A stretch of 5,312 nt of DNA from Frankiaceae bacterium. GTDB lineage: Bacteria; Actinomycetota; Actinomycetes; JAVEEJ01. The stretch lies in the NCBI GenBank assembly GCA_030840515.1, contig JAVEEJ010000315.1, positions 1 to 5,312 of the forward strand, given 5' to 3'. The translations under genes were made by a program, and so were the position numbers. The notes below the pieces were generated by a model. It saw only the letters and a list, made by a program, of their open reading frames with translations, was not told the DNA's origin and made no database searches. Positions 1 through 4,970 of the stretch are shown piece by piece (position 1 is the stretch's first letter; every line of letters begins with the position of its first letter).

Positions 1-331
1 GCAGCTCGTGGTGCGGGGAGCCCTGCTCGTCGGCCCCCAACACCGTGGTCTGCAGGGGGGTGTAGCGCGCCTTGACCAGGTGCCCGGAGCCCACCGGATC
101 GGACGGCAGCCGTCCCGGCACGGCCACCACGAGCGCCCAGCCCCCGGTCCCGAGCCCCTGGCTGAGCGCGGTGGTGTTGAGCAGCACCTCATCGCCAGGG
201 AGCGCCTGGCCGACCAGGGCGGGGTAGGCCAGCGCGGGCAGGGAGTCGCCGTCCGCCTCGACCTCGAGCTGCAGGACCCCGGGCCACTCACCGGTGACCC
301 GGCGCACGACACCCCTGCGCCAGCGGATCAC
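1..331 (-). CDS. DUF3866 family protein, N-terminal part (3' end outside window)
   Basis: Reading the minus strand from the GTG at 331-329 gives 110 uninterrupted codons running off the left edge. The product begins MIRWRRGVVRRV and contains ALAYPALVGQ (residues 33-42), LLNTTAL (50-56), the glycine-rich LGLGTGGWALVVAV segment (about 58-71) and HLVKARYTPLQ (84-94). I recognise this series from the actinobacterial DUF3866 family, whose function is unknown; the call rests on memory of the family and not on a search. No signal peptide or membrane span is visible in the part present. GTG 331 is preferred because no other start codon lies in frame in the 30 bases upstream and a TANNNT hexamer sits 7 bases before it, with no ribosome binding site, which suggests a leaderless mRNA. 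The gene is divergent from pafB with 70 bases between the starts. The C-terminal part cannot be judged. Confidence 0.82.
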   Translation of the reverse strand, partial: MIRWRRGVVRRVTGEWPGVLQLEVEADGDSLPALAYPALVGQALPGDEVLLNTTALSQGLGTGGWALVVAVPGRLPSDPVGSGHLVKARYTPLQTTVLGADEQGSPHHEL

Positions 332-338
332 GCCGCCG

Positions 339-344
339 ACCCTA
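339..344 (-). promoter_or_regulatory. Candidate -10 element of the DUF3866 gene (leaderless start)
   Basis: On the minus strand the hexamer is TAGGGT, which fits the actinobacterial TANNNT -10 pattern. Seven bases separate it from the GTG start codon, so transcription would begin at or next to the first base of that codon. No purine-rich ribosome binding site is present. No good -35 box is seen. This is inferred from sequence only. Confidence 0.5.
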
Positions 345-353
345 ACCCTCGGG

Positions 354-359
354 TAGCGT
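354..359 (+). promoter_or_regulatory. Candidate -10 element of pafBC
   Basis: TAGCGT matches TANNNT and would place the transcription start near 366, leaving a leader of about 36 bases that carries the GGGAG ribosome binding site at 393-397. No TTGAC-like -35 is present at the expected distance, and I do not see the RecA-NDp type -35 (TTGTCRGTG) that PafBC itself recognises in mycobacteria. The hexamer is only 9 bp from the opposing -10 of the DUF3866 gene. Confidence 0.45.
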
Positions 360-401
360 CGCGAAGCCGACCAGCGGCGGCGGCACCGAACCGGGAGTGG
401 C

Positions 402-1355
402 ATGCAGGCGCGCAAGACCGAGAGGCTGCTCAACCTGGTGATCGCGCTGCTCGCGACCCGGCGCGGCCTGAACATCGGTCAGATCCGCGACAAGGTCCAG
501 GGGTACGAGGACCAGACCGACGAGGCCTTTGAGCGCATGTTCGAGCGCGACAAGGCCGAGCTGCGCGACCTCGGGGTTCCGCTCGAGACCGTGCTGCTGG
601 ACGCCTGGTCCGACGAGCAGGCCTACAAGATCGCCCGCGGCGACTACGAGCTGCCCGACGTGGTGCTGGCCGCCGACGAGGCCGCCGCGGTCGGCCTGGC
701 GGTCCGCTTCTGGCGTTCGGATGAGATGAGCGCGGCCGTGGCCAGCGCCCTGCGCAAGCTCCGCGCGGCAGGCGTGGAGGTGGATGAGCCGCTGCCGACC
801 GGCCTCGAGCCGGTTGTCGACGCCTCGGATCCGGGACTGCTCACGCTCTGGGACGCCGTACGCGACAAGACCGCGGTGCGCTTCCCCTACCGCGCCGCCT
901 CGGGCTCGGCCACCACCGAGCGCCACCTGGAGCCCTGGGGCGTCGCCTCCTGGCACGGCCGTTGGTACGTCGGCGGTCACGACCGGGACCGCGGCGAGCC
1001 CCGGGTGTTTCGCCTCGACCGCATCAGCGGGCCGATCCGGGCGGACAAGGGTGGGTTCGAGGCCGCCGTCCCCGCCTCCGTGGACGTCGCCGGGATGGTC
1101 GCGGCCGCCGAGCCTGACCCCAGCGGTCACGCCCGGGTGCGGGTCAGAGCGGGGGCCGGCCACGACCTGCGCCGCTCCTCGGCGGTGGTCTCGACCGACG
1201 AGGGCTGGGACGAGCTGGACTACGAGTACGGCGACATCGAGCGTGCCGCCCAGTGGGTGGCGGGCCTGGGGGCCGACGCGGTCGTCCTCGACCCGCCCGA
1301 GCTGCGGGCAGCGGTCATCCGCCGGCTGCGCGGCGTGCTGGACGGGGTCGCATGA
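402..1355 (+). CDS. pafB: PafB, WYL-domain transcription activator subunit
   Basis: This 317-residue protein has the usual length and layout of PafB. A winged helix-turn-helix occupies roughly residues 1-65 (MQARKTERLLNL onward). A helical linker follows to about 140. The WYL domain runs from about 145 to 210, with the intact W188-Y189-V190 signature inside a WHGRWYVGGHDRD stretch and the following FRLDRI at 203-208. A C-terminal extension (WCX-like) completes it from about 215. In mycobacteria PafB and PafC act together as a DNA-damage-responsive activator that helps RNA polymerase use promoters with a suboptimal spacing; the name comes from the proteasome accessory factor locus, not from a proteasome role. 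ATG 402 is chosen for the GGGAG at 393-397, although the 4-base spacing is short. The stop codon overlaps the pafC start (ATGA), so the two are probably translationally coupled. pafA, which adjoins pafBC in mycobacteria, is not seen; a divergent DUF3866 gene lies upstream instead. Confidence 0.93.
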   Translation: MQARKTERLLNLVIALLATRRGLNIGQIRDKVQGYEDQTDEAFERMFERDKAELRDLGVPLETVLLDAWSDEQAYKIARGDYELPDVVLAADEAAAVGLAVRFWRSDEMSAAVASALRKLRAAGVEVDEPLPTGLEPVVDASDPGLLTLWDAVRDKTAVRFPYRAASGSATTERHLEPWGVASWHGRWYVGGHDRDRGEPRVFRLDRISGPIRADKGGFEAAVPASVDVAGMVAAAEPDPSGHARVRVRAGAGHDLRRSSAVVSTDEGWDELDYEYGDIERAAQWVAGLGADAVVLDPPELRAAVIRRLRGVLDGVA

Positions 1356-2290
1356 GCGCCAGCAACCGGCTGGCCCGGCTGCTCGCGATGCTGCCGTGGC
1401 TGACCGCACATCCCGGCGTCACCTGGGCCGACGCCGCCCAGGAGTTCGGCATCAGCGAGAGCCAGCTGGTCGACGACCTGCAGCTCTTGTTCGTCTGCGG
1501 GCTGCCGGGCTACCTCCCGGGCGACTTGATCGACATCAGCTACGAGGGCGGCACGATCCACGTCGTCGAGGACGCCGGCCTGAGCCGGCCGCTGCGGCTC
1601 AACCCCGACGAGGCCACGGCCCTTGTCGTCGCGCTGCGCACTCTGGCCGACCTGCCCGGCCTGCGTGACAGCGCCGCCCTGCACGGCGCGCTGGCGAAGC
1701 TCGAACGGGCCACTGGTGACGCGGCTGCCGCCAACGTCACGGTCGACGTGGATGCCGAGCGCGGCGTGATGGAGACCATCCAGGCGGCCTTGACGGCCCG
1801 CAAGCGGTTGCACCTGCGCTACTACGTGCCGGCCCGCGATGAGACCACCGAACGCGACGTGGACCCGATGCGGCTGCTCATCGTCGACGGCCGCGCCTAC
1901 CTCGAGGGCTGGTGCCGATCGGTGGAGGCGGTTCGGCTGTTCCGGCTGGACCGGGTCGAGGACGTCGCCGTACTCGACGCCGCGTCGGACCCGCCGCCTG
2001 AGGCCCAGCCCCGTGACCTCGAAGGCGGGCTCTACCAGCCGGCCCCGGACGACCCGGTGGCCGAGCTGGTGCTGGGGCCCTCAGCGCGCTGGATCGCCGA
2101 CTACTACCCGACGGAGTCCACCCAGGACACGGAGGAGGGGCTGGTCGTCCGGCTGCGCGTCTCCGACGACGGTTGGCTGCGCCGGCTCGTGCTCCGCTCA
2201 GGGGGCGCCGCCCGGGTCACCGCGCCCGCCGATCTGGTCGCAAAAGTCAGGTCCGACGCCCTCACCGCCCTCGCGGGCTACCCGACCTAG
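1352..2290 (+). CDS. pafC: PafC, WYL-domain transcription activator subunit
   Basis: This 312-residue paralogue of PafB has the same order of parts. A helix-turn-helix lies at about residues 5-60 (GVTWADAAQEFGISESQL, 22-39). A linker follows, then a WYL domain from about 135 to 205, where the signature is reduced to A182-Y183-L184 followed by EGWCR, with FRLDRV at 197-202. A C-terminal WCX-like region runs from about 233. A YLEGWC-type motif is characteristic of PafC and separates it from PafB. It is the expected partner of PafB in the PafBC activator. The start is the ATG that overlaps the pafB stop. An earlier in-frame start at 1253 would lie deep within pafB and yields a G/R/A-rich low-quality extension, so it is rejected. 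A TAG stop ends the gene, followed by 87 bp without a recognisable terminator. Confidence 0.93.
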   Translation: MSASNRLARLLAMLPWLTAHPGVTWADAAQEFGISESQLVDDLQLLFVCGLPGYLPGDLIDISYEGGTIHVVEDAGLSRPLRLNPDEATALVVALRTLADLPGLRDSAALHGALAKLERATGDAAAANVTVDVDAERGVMETIQAALTARKRLHLRYYVPARDETTERDVDPMRLLIVDGRAYLEGWCRSVEAVRLFRLDRVEDVAVLDAASDPPPEAQPRDLEGGLYQPAPDDPVAELVLGPSARWIADYYPTESTQDTEEGLVVRLRVSDDGWLRRLVLRSGGAARVTAPADLVAKVRSDALTALAGYPT

Positions 2291-2363
2291 TCCTTCCGGG
2301 TCGTCAAGCCCCGGCGGTTGTCTGCCGAAGCCCTTCTTGTCGCTCCTGAGAGGGAGCCCCGGC

Positions 2364-2370
2364 GAGAGGA
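2364..2370 (+). promoter_or_regulatory. Ribosome binding site deciding the start of the zinc-ribbon gene
   Basis: GAGAGGA lies 7 bases ahead of the ATG at 2378. An in-frame alternative start at 2318 has no comparable site, and its extra 20 residues look like translated leader. The rest of the 2291-2377 gap holds only weak 5-bp inverted repeats (2296-2300 with 2310-2314, and 2342-2346 with 2353-2357) and no clear TANNNT promoter element. Confidence 0.75.
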
Positions 2371-2377
2371 CCAGGCG

Positions 2378-2710
2378 ATGACGACCATCAAGGCGTCGTG
2401 CCCCACCTGCGGTGAGGTCGAGCTGACCCCGGCCGACATCACGCTCATGGTCTGCAGCCACGCGCCGCTGTCCTACTACGCGTTCACCTGCGGCACGTGC
2501 ACGGACGAGGTCCGCAAGCCGGCTGACGACCACGTCATCTCGCTGCTGATGTCCGGTGGAGTGAAGGCCACGGTGTGGGAGGTCCCCGCAGAGGCGCTCG
2601 AGCCCAAGGCCGGTCCCGCCCTGTCCTACGACGACCTGCTCGACTTCGTCCTGCAGCTCGAGTCCGAGGACCTCATCGCCGCCCGCGCGACCACGGTCGC
2701 CCGCCGCTAG
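2378..2710 (+). CDS. Small CxxC zinc-ribbon-like protein, conserved hypothetical
   Basis: This 110-residue, probably cytosolic protein begins MTTIKASCPTCGEVEL. It carries two CxxC knuckles, C8-P-T-C11 and C38-G-T-C41, 26 residues apart, with an extra C26 and H28 between them. This spacing is what a four-cysteine zinc ribbon needs, so metal binding is a reasonable inference, but zinc itself is not shown. After the ribbon come a KPADDHVISLLMSGGV helix-like segment (47-62) and an acidic helical tail (YDDLLDFVLQLESEDLIAA, about 82-100). I recall similar proteins as conserved hypotheticals in actinobacteria and know no assigned function. The gene follows pafC by 87 bp on the same strand and ends just before a strong stem-loop, so it may be the last gene of a pafBC transcript or have its own promoter. 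It lacks a helix-turn-helix or catalytic motif. It could be a partner or adaptor protein, but nothing in the sequence proves this. Confidence 0.85.
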   Translation: MTTIKASCPTCGEVELTPADITLMVCSHAPLSYYAFTCGTCTDEVRKPADDHVISLLMSGGVKATVWEVPAEALEPKAGPALSYDDLLDFVLQLESEDLIAARATTVARR

Positions 2711-2726
2711 CCACGCACGTCTTCCC

Positions 2727-2760
2727 GACAGGCCCCTGTCCTCACGGACGGGGGCCTGTC
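2727..2760 (+). terminator. Strong stem-loop, probable transcription terminator
   Basis: The arms 2727-2741 and 2746-2760 pair over 15 bp around a 4-base TCAC loop. The only irregularity is the T at 2737 opposite the G at 2750, which is a U-G wobble in RNA. There is no U tract after it (GCGTT follows), which is common for high-GC actinobacterial terminators. It closes the pafBC/zinc-ribbon unit. Confidence 0.8.
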
Positions 2761-2764
2761 GCGT

Positions 2765-2770
2765 TAGCGT
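2765..2770 (+). promoter_or_regulatory. Candidate -10 element of the small membrane protein gene (leaderless)
   Basis: TAGCGT, the same hexamer as the candidate pafBC -10, lies 6 bases before the GTG at 2777. This spacing places the transcription start at the start codon. There is no ribosome binding site in front of that GTG. The position where a -35 box would be expected falls in the loop and 3' arm of the terminator. Confidence 0.55.
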
Positions 2771-2776
2771 CTGCCC

Positions 2777-2989
2777 GTGGACTTCCTCGGCCTCGACACC
2801 GTCGTGTGGGTGCTCGCCGTACTCGTGGTCATCCTGAGTCTTGTCGTCCTCTTCCGGATCACGGTGGGCCTGTGGCGACACACGAAGCGACTCGCCAGCA
2901 CCATGGGCGAGGCGGCGGACCGGGTGTCCATCGCCACCGCCGACCTGCAGGGCCTTGCGGACAGCCTGGAGTCGCGCCGCCGGGCGTAG
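2777..2989 (+). CDS. Small single-span membrane protein of unknown function
   Basis: This 70-residue protein has one strongly hydrophobic segment, roughly residues 8-26 (TVVWVLAVLVVILSLVVLF), followed by a polar, probably helical tail. The tail (RITVGLWRHTKRLASTMGEAADRVSIATADLQGLADSLESRRRA) is positively charged just after the span, which suggests the N-terminus faces out and the tail lies in the cytosol. The arrangement of a short N-terminus, a span and a helical tail recalls DUF948-like membrane proteins, but I cannot assign the family. There is no cleavable signal or lipobox. GTG 2777 is preferred because a TANNNT hexamer stands 6 bases upstream; the next in-frame methionine (residue 43) would remove the membrane span. 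It lies 49 bp before the lipoprotein gene on the same strand and could share its transcript. The reading frame shows normal high-GC codon use and ends cleanly, so I believe it is real. Confidence 0.72.
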   Translation: MDFLGLDTVVWVLAVLVVILSLVVLFRITVGLWRHTKRLASTMGEAADRVSIATADLQGLADSLESRRRA

Positions 2990-3027
2990 GCTCTCGGCAA
3001 CCATCGACATCGCCGGCCACACACCTT

Positions 3028-3034
3028 GGGGGGA
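3028..3034 (+). promoter_or_regulatory. Ribosome binding site fixing the lipoprotein start
   Basis: GGGGGGA stands 4 bases before the ATG at 3039. The open frame extends further upstream through the membrane-protein gene in another frame, but only this ATG gives a proper lipoprotein signal peptide. Confidence 0.6.
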
Positions 3035-3038
3035 CCTG

Positions 3039-3851
3039 ATGCACTCTTCAGCCCGACGCCTCGCCGGCGTCACGACGCTCGCCCTGGGGCTGCTGCTCAG
3101 CGGATGCGGCAACGGATCCCCGTCCAGCTCGGTCAAGCAGGAGGACTCGCTCGCGATCGTCGCGGGGGCACAGGTCGCGAGCCAGAAGGCCGGTTCGGCC
3201 AAGCTCGCCATGACGATGGACATGACCATCAGCGGCCAGTCCTTCAGCATTTCGGGCGAGGGCGCGATGGACTTCGTCAAGAAGCTCGGCAAGCTCTCCC
3301 TCACCATGCCCAACCCGGCGGGCGGCGGCTCGCTGAACATCGACGAGGTGATGACGGACACCACGATCTACGTCAAGTCACCGCTCATCCCCACCGGCGG
3401 TAAGCCCTGGACCGCGCTCGACCTCAAGGAGATGCTCGGCGGCTCGCTGTCCCAGCTCAGCGCAGGGGCGGACCCCACCTCGGGCCTTGAGATGCTCAAC
3501 GGCGCCAAGTCCGTCACCAAGGTGGGCACCGAGAGCATCCGCGGCGTCCAGACGACCCACTACAAGGCCGTCGTCGACCTCAACAAGGCGCTGGCCAACA
3601 AGCCCGCAGCGGTCAGGGCCAAGCTCGAGAGCTACCGCAAGCTGCTCGGCACCCAGGTCAACGACTACCCGATCGAGGTGTGGATCGACGGCAAGGGCCG
3701 TCCGGCGAAGTTCACGATGACGATCGAGGTCCCGGCGAGTACGGCGACCCAGAACCAGGCGGTCGCCATGACGATGGGCATCGAGATGTTCGACTACGGC
3801 TCGCCGGTCCAGGTCACCGTTCCGCCGGCCTCCCAGGTGAACCACAAGTAG
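3039..3851 (+). CDS. Lipoprotein resembling the LppX/LprAFG (LolA-like) family
   Basis: This 270-residue protein has a typical lipoprotein signal: a basic start with R6-R7, a hydrophobic stretch at about 11-20, and the lipobox L20-S21-G22-C23. Cysteine 23 should be lipidated and become the mature N-terminus, so the 248-residue mature protein would sit on the outer face of the membrane. A short G/S/P-rich linker follows. The mature part alternates beta-like segments, for example AKLAMTMDMTISGQSFSISGEGAMDF (about 56-81), TTIYVKSPLI and PIEVWIDGKGRPAKFTMTIEV, matching my memory of actinobacterial LppX_LprAFG proteins, whose half-barrel fold binds lipids and glycolipids in mycobacteria. The ligand here is unknown. 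No enzyme motif is seen. A TAGGCT hexamer overlapping the previous stop (2987-2992) could be a promoter but has no support beyond the match. The gene lies between the small membrane protein and tatA; the arginine pair does not make a good twin-arginine motif, so ordinary Sec export is expected. Confidence 0.83.
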   Translation: MHSSARRLAGVTTLALGLLLSGCGNGSPSSSVKQEDSLAIVAGAQVASQKAGSAKLAMTMDMTISGQSFSISGEGAMDFVKKLGKLSLTMPNPAGGGSLNIDEVMTDTTIYVKSPLIPTGGKPWTALDLKEMLGGSLSQLSAGADPTSGLEMLNGAKSVTKVGTESIRGVQTTHYKAVVDLNKALANKPAAVRAKLESYRKLLGTQVNDYPIEVWIDGKGRPAKFTMTIEVPASTATQNQAVAMTMGIEMFDYGSPVQVTVPPASQVNHK

Positions 3852-3862
3852 TGGGTCGCGGC

Positions 3863-3884
3863 GTAGGGCTGCCGGCGGCCCTAC
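3863..3884 (+). terminator. Stem-loop after the lipoprotein gene, possible terminator
   Basis: GTAGGGC (3863-3869) pairs perfectly with GCCCTAC (3878-3884) over 7 bp. A further U-G pair would leave a 6-base GCCGGC loop. It begins 11 bases after the lipoprotein stop. No U tract follows, and the stem is shorter than the one at 2727-2760, so termination may be partial. Confidence 0.5.
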
Positions 3885-3888
3885 CCCG

Positions 3889-3894
3889 TAGCAT
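3889..3894 (+). promoter_or_regulatory. Candidate -10 element of the tatA-tatC operon
   Basis: TAGCAT matches TANNNT and would start transcription near 3901, leaving a leader of about 18 bases with the GGGAGAGG ribosome binding site (3906-3913). No -35 box is recognisable; the stem-loop occupies much of the spacer and -35 region. Confidence 0.45.
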
Positions 3895-3918
3895 CGGGCC
3901 GTCCAGGGAGAGGAAGTC

Positions 3919-4173
3919 ATGTTCGGTCTCGACGCACCCGAGCTGATCGTCATCGCAGTCGTGGTCGTGCTGCTGTTCGGTGCGAAGCGACTGCCCGACG
4001 CGGCCCGGTCCATGGGCCGATCGATGCGCATCTTCCGCAGTGAGGTCCGCGGGATGTCCGAGGACGAGAAGGCCGCGAAGGCCAAGGAGCTCAACGCGCC
4101 GGCCGACCCCGGCCCGTCGACCCCCAGCCCGATGCCTGGCGAGACCGGGATCACGGGCGAGACTCCGCGCTGA
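3919..4173 (+). CDS. tatA: TatA, twin-arginine translocase pore subunit
   Basis: The 84-residue product has the complete TatA plan. A short N-terminus MFGLDAPE leads into a membrane helix (about 9-19). The hinge F20-G21 and the LP pair at 25-26 follow. Then comes the amphipathic helix DAARSMGRSMRIFRSEVRGM (27-46) and a disordered P/S/T-rich tail. Residue E8 occupies the polar position near the N-terminus where E. coli TatA has a glutamine. TatA oligomers, recruited by TatC, form the passage for folded proteins bearing twin-arginine signals. GGGAGAGG ends 5 bases before the ATG, a strong ribosome binding site that fixes the start. tatC begins 2 bases after the stop. No tatB-like gene is adjacent; TatB is often encoded elsewhere in actinobacteria. 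Confidence 0.95.
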   Translation: MFGLDAPELIVIAVVVVLLFGAKRLPDAARSMGRSMRIFRSEVRGMSEDEKAAKAKELNAPADPGPSTPSPMPGETGITGETPR

Positions 4174-4175
4174 CC

Positions 4176-4970
4176 GTGACCACCGCGGGCGGCCGCATGC
4201 CGCTCATGGAGCACGTGCGCGAGCTCCGCAACCGGGTGCTGAAGGCCGTCCTCGGTCTTGCTGTCGGGACGGCCGCGGCCTGGTTCCTGTTCGACTCCGT
4301 CTGGGCCCTGATGACCAGGCAGTTCTGCGCGCTGCCGCAGTCGCGCGAGCTGACGGGTCACTGCGACTTGCTGATCAGCGGCGTCTTCGACGCCTTCTTC
4401 CTCAAGCTCAAGGTGTCGTTCCTCTTGGGCCTCGTCTTCGGATCGCCGATCTGGCTCTACCAGCTGTGGGCGTTCGTGGCGCCCGGCCTGCACCGTCGTG
4501 AGAAGCGCTGGGCGCTGGGCTTCGTCGCGGCTGCGGTGCCGTTGTTCTGCTTCGGCGCCTACCTGGCCTACGTCACGCTGCCGGTGGGTCTCCGGATTCT
4601 TCTCGGCTTCACCCCTGAGCACGTGGTCAACGCGTTGCGCGTCACGGACTACCTGCGCTACCTCACGACGATGCTGCTCGTCTTCGGGGTGTCCTTCGAG
4701 TTCCCGCTGCTCCTGCTGCTGCTCAACCTCGCCGGTGTGCTGACCTATGCGCGGCTGGCGGGATGGTGGCGCGGCATGATCCTCGGCATCTTCGTCTTCG
4801 CGGCCGTCGCAACTCCGAGCCAGGACCCGTTCACCATGCTGGCGCTCGCGGCGCCCATGTGCGTGTTCTACGTCGTGGTGCTGCTCATCGCGTGGATCCG
4901 TCGCCGCCGTGGCGGGGACGGCCTCTACTCCGACCTGCCCGATGACGAGCCGTCCACGCTGGAGGTCTGA
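4176..4970 (+). CDS. tatC: TatC, twin-arginine translocase receptor subunit
   Basis: The 264-residue protein fits a six-span TatC, the subunit that recognises the twin-arginine signal. The N-terminal MEHVRELRNR carries E16 and R18, which line up with E15 and R17 of E. coli TatC. FVAPGLHRREKRW (100-112) contains E109, equivalent to E. coli E103, the other signal-binding glutamate. FEFP (174-177) has E175 in the conserved membrane-embedded position, and TPSQDPFT (213-220) has the conserved outer-loop aspartate. The first outer loop contains C51 and C63, a pair seen in actinobacterial TatC and able to form a disulfide. The tail IRRRR...DLPDDEPSTLEV is cytosolic. The GTG at 4176 is 2 bases after the tatA stop, but its ribosome binding site is weak. 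ATG 4197 would remove only seven residues and is an equally possible start. Confidence 0.95.
   Translation: MTTAGGRMPLMEHVRELRNRVLKAVLGLAVGTAAAWFLFDSVWALMTRQFCALPQSRELTGHCDLLISGVFDAFFLKLKVSFLLGLVFGSPIWLYQLWAFVAPGLHRREKRWALGFVAAAVPLFCFGAYLAYVTLPVGLRILLGFTPEHVVNALRVTDYLRYLTTMLLVFGVSFEFPLLLLLLNLAGVLTYARLAGWWRGMILGIFVFAAVATPSQDPFTMLALAAPMCVFYVVVLLIAWIRRRRGGDGLYSDLPDDEPSTLEV
4961..4965 (+). promoter_or_regulatory. Ribosome binding site inside the end of tatC for the lipid kinase gene
   Basis: GGAGG overlaps the last codons of tatC and is 5 bases ahead of the GTG at 4971, which directly abuts the tatC stop. This fixes the kinase start and indicates translational coupling. Confidence 0.8.

Noticed and set aside
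331..402. A RecA-NDp type PafBC-dependent promoter (TTGTCRGTG, 8 bases, TANNNT) ahead of pafB, implying autoregulation.
   Set aside because: No such -35 box precedes either TANNNT hexamer here. TTGTC-containing stretches elsewhere (for example near 2318, 2337 and 2843) lack a -10 at the right distance.
8..532. A 174-codon plus-strand open frame over the left edge and the start of pafB.
   Set aside because: The minus strand of this stretch encodes a recognisable DUF3866 N-terminus, and the plus-strand product is an R/P/G/A-rich shadow.
342..1409. A 355-codon minus-strand open frame opposite pafB.
   Set aside because: pafB is certain on the plus strand. The antisense product has no domain, and the frame reflects GC-rich codon shadowing.
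2318..2377. An upstream start giving the zinc-ribbon protein 20 more residues.
   Set aside because: The ATG at 2378 has GAGAGGA at 7 bases and gives the MTTIKASCPTCG start I expect for the family; the extension looks like translated leader.
2291..2377. A terminator or riboswitch between pafC and the zinc-ribbon gene.
   Set aside because: Only two 5-bp inverted repeats are present, both weak and expected by chance at this GC content.
3039..3107. Arginine pair R6-R7 in the lipoprotein signal peptide as a twin-arginine signal for the adjacent Tat system.
   Set aside because: The residues around it (A-R-R-L-A-G-V) lack the hydrophobic positions and S/T expected of the consensus; an ordinary Sec lipoprotein signal explains it.
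2198..3364. A 388-codon minus-strand open frame across the zinc-ribbon, membrane-protein and lipoprotein genes.
   Set aside because: It runs through a strong stem-loop and three supported plus-strand genes, and its product changes character along its length with no recognisable family.
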